Origin: Prosthecobacter sp.
Lineage (GTDB): Bacteria; Verrucomicrobiota; Verrucomicrobiia; Verrucomicrobiales; Verrucomicrobiaceae
Assembly: GCA_021733925.1 (NCBI GenBank)
Contig: JAIPJY010000053.1
Coordinates: forward strand, 1-47,024
Direction: 5' to 3'
Length of the DNA: 47,024 nt
The notes under the pieces were generated by a model. It had not been told where the DNA came from. It worked only from the letters and a program-made list of their open reading frames with translations, and did no database searches. A program made the translations under genes and the position numbers. Positions within the stretch are counted from its first letter, which is position 1, and every line of letters begins with the position of its first letter. Below are positions 40,162-47,024 of the stretch, one piece after another.

Positions 40162-43100
40162 ATGACGTCCCGCCATCTGATACTTGTCGCACTGCTCGCT
40201 TCAGCCTCATACGCTGTCGCCGCCAGTCCCGTCTTCGAAAGCCCGAAGCTCACCACCGCCAAGAACTCGCCGCGTCTCGTCAAGGTGGACGCCGCCCTGA
40301 AAGGTGCGAAGGAACTCTTTCTCGTCGTCTCGGATGAAGACGACATCAGTTGTGACTGGGCGGACTGGCTGGAGCCGAAGCTCGTCATGGCCGACGGCTC
40401 CACCAAGGACCTGACCAAATTGCCATGGAAAGCCGCCAGCCAGGGCACCGGCGGCACACGTGTGGGAAAATCGGCCATGGGTGATGGACTTCTCGTGAAC
40501 GGTCAGAAGTACGCCAGCGGCATCGGCACACATGCGCGCTCCATCATCGCCTACGATCTGCCAAAGGATGTGGTGCGCTTCACCGCGCAGGCGGCCATTG
40601 ACGACGGCGGCATGGAGCGCGGCGGCAAGGCCAGCAATGCCTCCGTTAAATTTCAGGTCTATACCGAAACTCCTCCCAATGCCCCCAAGCCCCCGCCTCC
40701 CATCGTGGATGACGGCAAGACCACCGTGCCTGCGGACATGTTCACCGTGCCGGAAGGCCTGGAAGTCACCGTGTGGGCCACCTCGCCCGCGTTGTTCAAT
40801 CCCACCAACATCGACTTCGATGCCCAGGGCCGCCTGTGGGTGGCGGAAGGTGTGAACTACCGCAGCAAAGGCAGCCGCAGACCGGAGGGTGATCGCATCG
40901 TCGTGCTCGAAGATACCACGGGCTCAGGCCGTGCGGACAAGAGCAGCGTTTTCGTGCAGGAATCCGCCCTCGCTGCGCCACTCGGTGTCGCGGTGCTCGG
41001 CAACAAGATCGTTGTCTCCCAACCGCCTGAGCTGCTGGTGTACACCGATGTGAATGGCGACGGCAAATTTGATTCCGCCGTGGACAAGCGCGATGTGCTG
41101 CTCACCGGCTTTGGCGGTCGTCAGCATGACCACAGCCTCCACAGTGTCACCGCCGGGCCGGACGGCCAGTGGTACTGGAATCAGGGCAACACGGGCGCGA
41201 AGTTCACCGACCACTCCGGCAAGACCTTCCGCATGGGCAGCCCCTACATGATGCAGGACATCGCCGGGCAGAAGAGCGACGACGGCCATGTGTGGATCGG
41301 CGGATTCGCCGCGCGCATGAACCCGGATGGCAGCAACGTCACCATCATCGGCCACAACTACCGCAACAGCTACGAGCAGACCATCACCTCCTTTGGCGAT
41401 GTGTTCCAAAGCGACAACGACGACCCGCCCGCCTGCCGCGTTTCCCCTGTGATGGAAGGCGGCAATGCCGGCTTTGCCTCCGCAGACGGCCTGCGCTCCT
41501 GGGGAGCGGACAAGCGCCCGGGTCAGGACACCCCCACTGCCGAGTGGCGGCAGGAAGATCCGGGCACCATGCCCGCTGGCGATGTCTATGGCGGCGGCTC
41601 CCCCACCGGCGTGGGCTTCTATGAAAACGGCGCGCTCGACAAGAAGTGGAACGGCCTGCTCCTCGCCTGTGAAGCGGGCAAGAACGTCGTCTTCGGCTAT
41701 CTGCCGAAGCTTGATGGCGCAGGCTGGAAAATGGAGCGCTTTGATTTCCTCACCTCCAACAAGGAGAAGGAATTCGCCGGTTCCGACTTCCTCGGCGGCA
41801 AGCCCACGGGCGAACTCAAAACACGCTTCCGCCCCAGCGATGTCACCGTCGGCCCCGATGGCGCGATCTACGTCGCCGACTGGTTCGACGCCCGCGTAGG
41901 TGGTCACGGCACGCTGGATGATCGCTACACTGGCACGATCTACCGCATCGCGCCGAAGGGCTTTGTTTCCAAGGTGCCAGCCCTCAAGCTCGACACCACC
42001 GAGGGCCAGATCGCCGCGCTGAAAAGCCCCGCGCCAAACGTGCGCTACAGCGGCTTCACCGCACTCAAAGCCCAAGGCGCGAAAGCCGTGCCTGCCGTCG
42101 CCGCCTTGCTCAAGGACGACAACGCCTACATCGCCGCACGCGCCGCATGGCTGCTCGCGCAGATGGGTGAGGAAGGCGTGGCGCAGGTGAAGCCCTGGCT
42201 CGATTCCAAATCCGAAGAACAGCGCCTCGTGGCCTATCGTGCCCTGCGTCGTGCCAATCAGGGTGTCATGCGCATGGCTGCCACAATGGTGAGCGATCCT
42301 TCCGCCGCAGTGCGCCGTGAAGTCGCACTGACTCTGCGCGATCGACCTGCCTCGCAAAGCAAACCACTGCTCATCAAACTCGCCGAGCAGTTTGACGGCA
42401 AAGACCGCGCCTACCTCGAAGCTTTCGGCCTCGGCTGTGAAGGCAAGGAAGACGAAATCTATGCAGCCGTCTCCCATGCACTGGGTGGCAAGGCCGAGAG
42501 CTGGAGCGATGCCTTTGCGTGGATCGCCTGGCGTCTGCACCCACCCGCAGCGGTGGAAGCCTTCAAGACCCGCGCGCTCGACACCAAGCTCACCGAAGAG
42601 CAGCGCAAGCTCATGCTCACCGGACTCGCCTTTGTGAAAAGCCGCGAAGCTGCTGGCGCGATGATCGAACTCGCCAACACCAAGGACTTCCCGATGAAGG
42701 ACCTCGCCAAGTGGTGGCTGCTCAATCGCAAAGGCAACGACTGGAAGGACTACGATGTGGAAGGCGGCATGAAGGCCTTGGGTCTGTATGATCCCGCCAA
42801 GGTGAAGCTCGTCGCCGTCGAGATGCCGCCTGAAATGAAGGATGCACTCAAGCTGCCCACCGGCGCAGAGATCGCCCAACTGCCCGGCGATGCCAAACGC
42901 GGCCAGGCCGCCATCGCCGTCTGCTTCACCTGCCACAAGGTCGGCCAGATGGGCGTCGAGTTCGGCCCCGACCTCAGCACCTTTGGCAAGCAGCAGCCCA
43001 GCGAAGTCATCGCCCAGGCCATCGCCCATCCTTCCGCCGACATCTCCCATGGCTTCGAAGGCAGCGAGATCAAAACCAAGGACGGCCTCACCATCAGCGG

Positions 43101-43284
43101 CATGATTCTCTCCAGCGGCGATCCCGTCATGATCAAATGCATGGGAGGCCTCGTGCAGACCGTGCCGAAAGAGCGCATCGCCAGCATCCAGAAGATGACC
43201 CGCTCCCTCATGTATCAGCCCCAGCAGCTCGGCCTCACCCCGCAGGCCATCAGCGACATCGTGGCGTATTTGAAGAGCCTTTGA
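40162..43284 (+). CDS. NPCBM-PVC-type haem-binding dehydrogenase (TIGR02604/TIGR02603)
   Basis: A 1040-residue exported protein (signal MTSRHLILVALLASASYAVA). In order: an NPCBM/NEW2-like carbohydrate-binding module (about 25-165; KYASGIGTHARSIIAYDLP), the PVC-type beta-propeller dehydrogenase domain (about 185-610; PTNIDFDAQGRLWVAEGVNY, GPDGAIYVADWFDARVGGHG), HEAT-like repeats (about 620-790), and a C-terminal cytochrome c part with AVCFTCHKVGQ (haem site near 921). The family is typical of Planctomycetes and Verrucomicrobia. The role is thought to be periplasmic sugar oxidation coupled to haem, though substrates are unproven. It stands alone between two copies of the same palindrome family. 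Confidence 0.92.
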   Translation: MTSRHLILVALLASASYAVAASPVFESPKLTTAKNSPRLVKVDAALKGAKELFLVVSDEDDISCDWADWLEPKLVMADGSTKDLTKLPWKAASQGTGGTRVGKSAMGDGLLVNGQKYASGIGTHARSIIAYDLPKDVVRFTAQAAIDDGGMERGGKASNASVKFQVYTETPPNAPKPPPPIVDDGKTTVPADMFTVPEGLEVTVWATSPALFNPTNIDFDAQGRLWVAEGVNYRSKGSRRPEGDRIVVLEDTTGSGRADKSSVFVQESALAAPLGVAVLGNKIVVSQPPELLVYTDVNGDGKFDSAVDKRDVLLTGFGGRQHDHSLHSVTAGPDGQWYWNQGNTGAKFTDHSGKTFRMGSPYMMQDIAGQKSDDGHVWIGGFAARMNPDGSNVTIIGHNYRNSYEQTITSFGDVFQSDNDDPPACRVSPVMEGGNAGFASADGLRSWGADKRPGQDTPTAEWRQEDPGTMPAGDVYGGGSPTGVGFYENGALDKKWNGLLLACEAGKNVVFGYLPKLDGAGWKMERFDFLTSNKEKEFAGSDFLGGKPTGELKTRFRPSDVTVGPDGAIYVADWFDARVGGHGTLDDRYTGTIYRIAPKGFVSKVPALKLDTTEGQIAALKSPAPNVRYSGFTALKAQGAKAVPAVAALLKDDNAYIAARAAWLLAQMGEEGVAQVKPWLDSKSEEQRLVAYRALRRANQGVMRMAATMVSDPSAAVRREVALTLRDRPASQSKPLLIKLAEQFDGKDRAYLEAFGLGCEGKEDEIYAAVSHALGGKAESWSDAFAWIAWRLHPPAAVEAFKTRALDTKLTEEQRKLMLTGLAFVKSREAAGAMIELANTKDFPMKDLAKWWLLNRKGNDWKDYDVEGGMKALGLYDPAKVKLVAVEMPPEMKDALKLPTGAEIAQLPGDAKRGQAAIAVCFTCHKVGQMGVEFGPDLSTFGKQQPSEVIAQAIAHPSADISHGFEGSEIKTKDGLTISGMILSSGDPVMIKCMGGLVQTVPKERIASIQKMTRSLMYQPQQLGLTPQAISDIVAYLKSL

Positions 43285-43290
43285 GATAAG

Positions 43291-43588
43291 CACTCCTGAG
43301 CTTTAGTTCACTCTGGGGAGCTTATGATCGGGCTCGAGCATAGAAAGCGCTGGGAAAATGACGAATGAGTAAATCCGAATGACGAAAGAATAACGATGCC
43401 CCAATGACGAAGCCTGCAGTTCGTGGGAGCCTGAAACGGCTGGGATATGGTCGTTAGAAATTCGCCATGCGTTCGCTCCGACCTTCGGTTTTCGGCATTA
43501 GTAATTATTTAGTCGTTCGGATTTACTCATTCGTCATTGCAGCGAATGCCGCCCCCTCCCAGAACGAGCTAAAGCTCGCAAGTACTTT
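43291..43588. repeat. GAGCTTTAGCTC-family pair interrupted by an AATGACGAATGAG element
   Basis: The outer arms, about 43291-43316 (CTCCTGAGCTTTAGTTCACT, degenerate) and 43561-43588 (AGAACGAGCTAAAGCTCGCA...), are split by an inner element at 43357-43538. The inner ends read AATGACGAATGAGTAAATCC and its inverse. The inner element resembles the four-helix element ends only in AATGACGAA, so it is a related but distinct repeat. No gene is inside. Confidence 0.85.
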
Positions 43589-43612
43589 GCCTCACCGCCA
43601 GTATGTTTCTGC

Positions 43613-45088
43613 ATGCTCCGCACTCTCCTGCCCTTCCTCGTTATATGCACCGGCATCGCCTCCGCTGAAGTCACGTCCATCGGTTCCCGCCGTGAGCTGT
43701 TTGTGGACAAGCTGCTCATCGACCAGATGAAAGGTGCCTCGCTGCGGCTGCATCACCCCGAAGAGGCGGGCATCGCGGTGAAATTTGACCAGCCATGGGA
43801 GGGCCGATTCAGCGCCTACATCACCGTCATACACAATGACGAGGCGAACAAATTCCAAATGTACTACCGGGGCAATGCGGGATTCAAAGACGGCACCAGC
43901 GGCGAAGTGACCTGCTACGCCGAATCTCCCGACGGCATCCGCTGGGTGAAGCCCAAGCTCGGCCTGCACGAGATCAATGGCAGCAAGGACAACAACGTCA
44001 TGCTGGCCAATCTGGCCCCCTACACGCACAACTTCGCCCCGTTCATCGACCGCCGTCCCGGTGTGCCGAAAGAGCAGCGCTACAAGGCCCTCGCGGGTCT
44101 CGGCGGCAAGTACGGCGGTCTCAGCGCCTTCGTTTCGGCGGACGGTCTGCACTGGCAGAAAATGCAGGAGGCGGCGGTCATCACCAAAGGCGCGTTTGAT
44201 TCACAAAACGTGTCGTTCTGGTCCGATGCGGAGCAGTGCTACGTGGCCTACTTCCGCGTTTTCACCGAAGGCGTGATCGATGAGAAGAACTGGAAACCTA
44301 AAGGCGTGCGCTGGGTCAGCCGCGCCACGAGCAAAGATTTTGTCACTTGGACCGATGCCGTGCAGATGACCTGCGATCAGCCGCTGGTGGACCACATCTA
44401 CATCAGTCAGACGAATCCGTATTTCAATGCACCGCACCTTTACATCTCCACCGCCGCACGCTTCATGCCCGGCAAAGCCGTGCTCGATGAGCAGGCGAAG
44501 AAATACATCGCCGAAGACACCAAGGCCTACCCTGCCCTGATTCAGGATTGCTCCGAGGCCGTGCTGATGACCAGTCGCGCCGGCACCACCGCCTACAACC
44601 GCAGCTTCATGGAGGGCTTCGTGCGTCCCGGCCTGCACTTCCGCAACTGGACCAGCCGCAGCAACTACCCCGCCTGCGGTGTGGTGCAGACCGGCAAGTC
44701 GGAGATGTCCCTCTACGTGGAGCGCCACTACGGGCAAAGCACGGCGCTGCTGCAGCGCCTCACCCTGCGCATCGACGGCTTCGCTTCTCTGCACGCAGAC
44801 TACTCAGGCGGTGAGATGACCACCAAGCCCTTCACCTTCACCGGAAAGGCGCTGCACTTGAATCTCTCCACCGGTGCCGCCGGCTCCGTGGCCGTGGAAA
44901 TCCAGGATGCCGAGGGCAAGCCCCTGCCCGGTTTCACTTTGGACGACTGCAAGGCGATCTCTTACGACGACATCGACCGCGTCATCTCATGGAAGTCCGG
45001 CAGTGATGTCTCCGCACTGGCCGGAAAGAACGTGCGGCTGCGCTGGGTGCTCAAGGATGCCGACGTGTTTTCCTTCCGCTTCGAATGA
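43613..45088 (+). CDS. Secreted GH32-like beta-propeller protein
   Basis: A 491-residue protein with a signal peptide (MLRTLLPFLVICTGIASA). The body shows beta-propeller strands of glycosyl-hydrolase-like type: FSAYITVIHNDEANKFQMYY, CYAESPDGIRWVKPKLGLHE, NVSFWSDAEQCYVAYFRVF and WVSRATSKDFVTWTDAVQM. A beta-sandwich-like C-terminal part follows (HLNLSTGAAGSVAVEIQDAE). It looks like the GH32/GH43/GH68-like exported proteins common in Verrucomicrobia, but I do not see a certain catalytic triad. It may bind or cut glycans. The ATG at 43613 starts 24 bases after a palindrome arm. Confidence 0.72.
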   Translation: MLRTLLPFLVICTGIASAEVTSIGSRRELFVDKLLIDQMKGASLRLHHPEEAGIAVKFDQPWEGRFSAYITVIHNDEANKFQMYYRGNAGFKDGTSGEVTCYAESPDGIRWVKPKLGLHEINGSKDNNVMLANLAPYTHNFAPFIDRRPGVPKEQRYKALAGLGGKYGGLSAFVSADGLHWQKMQEAAVITKGAFDSQNVSFWSDAEQCYVAYFRVFTEGVIDEKNWKPKGVRWVSRATSKDFVTWTDAVQMTCDQPLVDHIYISQTNPYFNAPHLYISTAARFMPGKAVLDEQAKKYIAEDTKAYPALIQDCSEAVLMTSRAGTTAYNRSFMEGFVRPGLHFRNWTSRSNYPACGVVQTGKSEMSLYVERHYGQSTALLQRLTLRIDGFASLHADYSGGEMTTKPFTFTGKALHLNLSTGAAGSVAVEIQDAEGKPLPGFTLDDCKAISYDDIDRVISWKSGSDVSALAGKNVRLRWVLKDADVFSFRFE

Positions 45089-45095
45089 TTTGAAA

Positions 45096-45189
45096 AAAGT
45101 ACTCGTGAGCTTTAGCTCACTCTGGAAAACTCCGAAGCCCCCCGCGCGTCCCTCGGAATCCAGAACGAGCTAAAGCTCGGGAGTACTTT
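45096..45189. repeat. Palindromic repeat pair, third GAGCTTTAGCTC copy
   Basis: Arms 45096-45125 and 45160-45189 (AAAGTACTCGTGAGC... and ...GAGTACTTT) differ at only a few positions from a perfect inverted repeat. The interval is 34 bases. It lies in the gap after the GH32-like gene. Confidence 0.9.
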
Positions 45190-45276
45190 GCTCCGCTTTG
45201 AATGAATCACTGGCGTTGCGCAGGAAACAAGGAACCATCAGACACATGGACACGTATCCCCCGTGTCACCTGATTC

Positions 45277-45900
45277 ATGGATATCTCGTCAAAAACATTC
45301 TCGGCCAAGGGCTTCGTGCTTCCGCACAGCCTGCCCGTGATTTTGCTGGACGACTGCTATCACTTTCCCGGCTGCCATCTGCCTCTGTTCATCTTTGAAG
45401 ATCGCTACCGCCGCATGCTGGATCACGCACTGGAGACTGATCGCATGTTCTGCGTCGGCGTATCCGACGGCGGGAATGATGTGCTGCCTGTGACCACCGC
45501 TGGATTGATCCGCGCTTCGGTCAAAAATCCCGATGGCACCTCGCAGGTCATGCTCTACGGCGTCTGCCGCGTGCGCATCACCGGTTGGGATCAGGTGAAG
45601 CCCTTTCGCATTGCCCGCGTGGAGCCCGTGCTCACCCAGCACGCGCCCACCAAAACCCTGCGCCTGCTGAAATCACGCGCCCTGGATCTCCTGCCACCAC
45701 CCACCGATGACAGCTGCGACAGCATGTGCCAGATGCGGCACGAACTGGAACAGATGGACGAAGCCGAAGCCGTCTGCGACATCATCGCCTTCCACTTCGT
45801 GCGCAAAAAAGCCGCCCTGCGCGCCCTCCTCGAAGAATGCTGCCCCCTGCGCCGCTACGAAAAGCTCATCAGCGAACTGCAAAAGGCGCAGGACTGTTAG
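45277..45900 (+). CDS. LON-protease substrate-binding-domain protein
   Basis: A 207-residue protein without a protease domain. The LON substrate-binding fold is visible: LPVILLDDCYHFPGCHLPLFIFEDRYRRML, then DVLPVTTAGLIRASVKN and QVMLYGVCRVRITGW. A helical C-terminal half follows. Stand-alone members of this family are common and have no settled role; they may be adaptors. The start at ATG 45277 is supported by the FEDRYRRM motif spacing. It is preceded by the palindrome pair and is not in an operon. Confidence 0.85.
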   Translation: MDISSKTFSAKGFVLPHSLPVILLDDCYHFPGCHLPLFIFEDRYRRMLDHALETDRMFCVGVSDGGNDVLPVTTAGLIRASVKNPDGTSQVMLYGVCRVRITGWDQVKPFRIARVEPVLTQHAPTKTLRLLKSRALDLLPPPTDDSCDSMCQMRHELEQMDEAEAVCDIIAFHFVRKKAALRALLEECCPLRRYEKLISELQKAQDC

Positions 45901-46103
45901 CTGCCGGTAAGAAGGTGATTGAAGCACATCTCGTAGCGCCGCATGCCGCTGCGCCGTGATGCATTGAGCCCGAAAGAAAATTAATGGCCGCTCAAAGAGC
46001 ACCTCACACTCATCAAGGCGCCAAGTATTCATTTGCAACGCAAAGCATGTCCCAGCCATAGGCTGGCAGACTGTATCACGTCCAAGCCATTCGCTGCGCC
46101 ACC

Positions 46104-46502
46104 TTATTTTCGAGCCACCAACTCAACCGCAGTGGCACCAACCTCCTCCACTCCGTTTCTCAAGGTCAGACGTGCACCATTCTCGAACTGCAGCAGCAAC
46201 TGACAATCGTGCATGCTGATTTCCGTGATCGAACTCCCGACGACCCCAAGAACATTTCCAAGGTCGATGTAGGCTTCCCCATCTAGCAGATCATCATACG
46301 GGTCAGGAGCTGGCCCGTCTTGCCAAAACAGCAGTCCAGCATCCAGAAAGAACCGATACCACGCCCCCGAAAGCTGCATGTAAAAAACGCCAAAGATTTG
46401 ACTGTTCTCATGGGACACTGCCTTGAATGCCGAACAAACCTGCCCGGCAAGTTCTGGGATGCAGGTGGTTTCATGCTGCCTATGAATTGCAGATGGGTTC
46501 AT
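46104..46502 (-). CDS. Small protein of unknown function
   Basis: About 132 residues from ATG 46502; an ATG at 46538 is also possible. It contains SGAWYRFFLDAGLLFWQDG, then a run of beta strands (ISMHDCQLLLQFENGARLTL). No signal peptide is clear and I do not recognise a family. It is divergent from the next gene with a 56-base gap, suggesting a shared control region. Confidence 0.5.
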   Translation of the reverse strand: MNPSAIHRQHETTCIPELAGQVCSAFKAVSHENSQIFGVFYMQLSGAWYRFFLDAGLLFWQDGPAPDPYDDLLDGEAYIDLGNVLGVVGSSITEISMHDCQLLLQFENGARLTLRNGVEEVGATAVELVARK

Positions 46503-46558
46503 TTTCTTGGAGAAGCTTGCCCTGGAATGGACCCACACATAGCATCAGTTTGCATCCA

Positions 46559-46801
46559 ATGACATTAGAAGCGGAATTCAATCAAATCGCGGATGCTTTC
46601 GTGACTGCGCAGGATCTCCGGGGTTTCAAATACGAGCGGGTCTCAGAGCATGCCTCGCGCCCCCCTTCAAAGAATCACCCTCCAGCAAAATGGGATGTGG
46701 TGTATCATGTCACCGCTCCAGACGGAAAGCTGCTCGAGGGTCTGGTCATCGTGGTGGTTGATCCGGTCAGCAAGACCGCTGAATTTCTTGATTCCCCTTG
46801 A
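46559..46801 (+). CDS. Small protein of unknown function
   Basis: An 80-residue protein, MTLEAEFNQIADAFVTAQDL..., ending VVDPVSKTAEFLDSP. No family is recognised. A longer in-frame start upstream would overlap the divergent gene and is unlikely. It is followed at 46887 by the group II intron end on the other strand. Confidence 0.5.
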   Translation: MTLEAEFNQIADAFVTAQDLRGFKYERVSEHASRPPSKNHPPAKWDVVYHVTAPDGKLLEGLVIVVVDPVSKTAEFLDSP

Positions 46802-46886
46802 AGCGCTTGAAGCGAAGGCAACGGTCTTGTTTTGTTTGCCGAGACGACGTTGCTCTTGAGGCATGCTGGCTGCAGTTCTTTGCTGG

Positions 46887-47024
46887 ATCGGGTCGCCCTG
46901 ACGGGATTGCACCCGTCAGGGCTCCCACACCACCGGACGTGCGGTTTTCCGCATCCGGCGGTTGGACACGTTGCAGGTATTAATCTGCGAGGTCTGATGG
47001 CGGTTTGCACCATCAGCAGCTCTT
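46887..47024 (-). mobile_element. Group II intron, 3' end (domains V and VI); rest beyond the window
   Basis: On the minus strand a domain V-like hairpin occupies 46961-46930 (CCGCCGGATGCGG, loop AAAA, CCGCACGTCCGGTGG). This matches the classic 32-34 nt domain V with the 2-3 nt bulge; the catalytic triad position reads CGC. Domain VI follows: GGG-A-GCCCTGACGGG, loop TGCAAT, CCCGTCAGGGC-GA-CCC. Its bulged A lies seven bases from the intron end GAT. The 3' splice site is therefore at 46887. Upstream, a CTGATGG...CCATCAG hairpin may be domain IV. The reverse transcriptase gene, if any, lies past the right edge. Confidence 0.75.

Noticed and set aside
40924-43293. A 789-codon minus-strand frame opposite the PVC dehydrogenase
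   Set aside because: An antisense shadow of a long, well-supported gene in a high-GC genome.
46040-46080. Small CCAGCC-ATA-GGCTGG hairpin as a terminator
   Set aside because: The stem is only six base pairs and no T-run follows on either strand.

Overview
The window looks like a chromosomal segment of a Verrucomicrobiota bacterium, most likely near Prosthecobacter/Verrucomicrobium. This is inferred from gene content, not from any search. The pointers are a planctomycete-type cytochrome c protein at the left edge, a PVC-type dehydrogenase/HEAT/CxxCH haem protein, a formylglycine-type sulfatase, GC-rich coding DNA, and mostly weak or absent Shine-Dalgarno sites. Genes lie on both strands in short operons. 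They are separated by an unusually rich set of palindromic repeats.

Layout. 1-4.0 kb: start of a PSCyt1-type gene, an AAA ATPase, a REP-associated transposase inside a 1.8 kb REP/inverted-REP array, and cinA. 4.0-7.4 kb: a ParE-type toxin-antitoxin pair, a secreted protein and an MFS transporter. 7.4-13.8 kb: an accessory zone with a DUF1016 nuclease carrying an in-gene palindrome, a gene broken by one amber codon, an SMI1/KNR4 protein, and an HTH plus DUF3987 cassette. 13.8-20.1 kb: iron alcohol dehydrogenase and aldehyde dehydrogenase, an LpxL-type acyltransferase, an M42-like peptidase, three 225-bp palindromic units, and a zinc-ribbon membrane protein. 20.1-24.5 kb: a minus-strand operon for an adenylate-forming CapK/PaaK enzyme, a medium-chain dehydrogenase, a FemAB-like acyltransferase and a LuxI/FeeM-like N-acyltransferase. 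24.6-28.4 kb: a TA-flanked MITE, a sulfatase, a sterol-desaturase-type hydroxylase, tRNA-Arg(CCG) and an SRAP protein. 28.5-39.5 kb: a FecR-domain protein, a 1767-aa TpsA exoprotein, its TpsB transporter and a CHASE2 adenylate cyclase. 39.5-47.0 kb: a lipoprotein, an NPCBM-PVC haem dehydrogenase, a GH32-like beta-propeller, a LON-substrate-binding-domain protein, two small unknown genes, and the 3' end of a group II intron that runs off the right edge.

Two things stand out. First, the FecR-TpsA-TpsB-CHASE2 cyclase locus reads as a secretion system coupled to envelope sensing and cyclic-AMP signalling. Its TpsA ends in five 48-residue repeats. Second, that locus is interrupted between tpsB and the cyclase by a 602-bp element with perfect 30-bp inverted ends. 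The element carries only a four-helix-bundle protein of the 23S-rRNA intervening-sequence (S23/TIGR02436) family, and its start codon begins on the last base of the left end. A gene-less copy with closely matching ends lies between the two dehydrogenase genes at 15 kb. Together they suggest a small mobile element related to IVSs but living outside rRNA.
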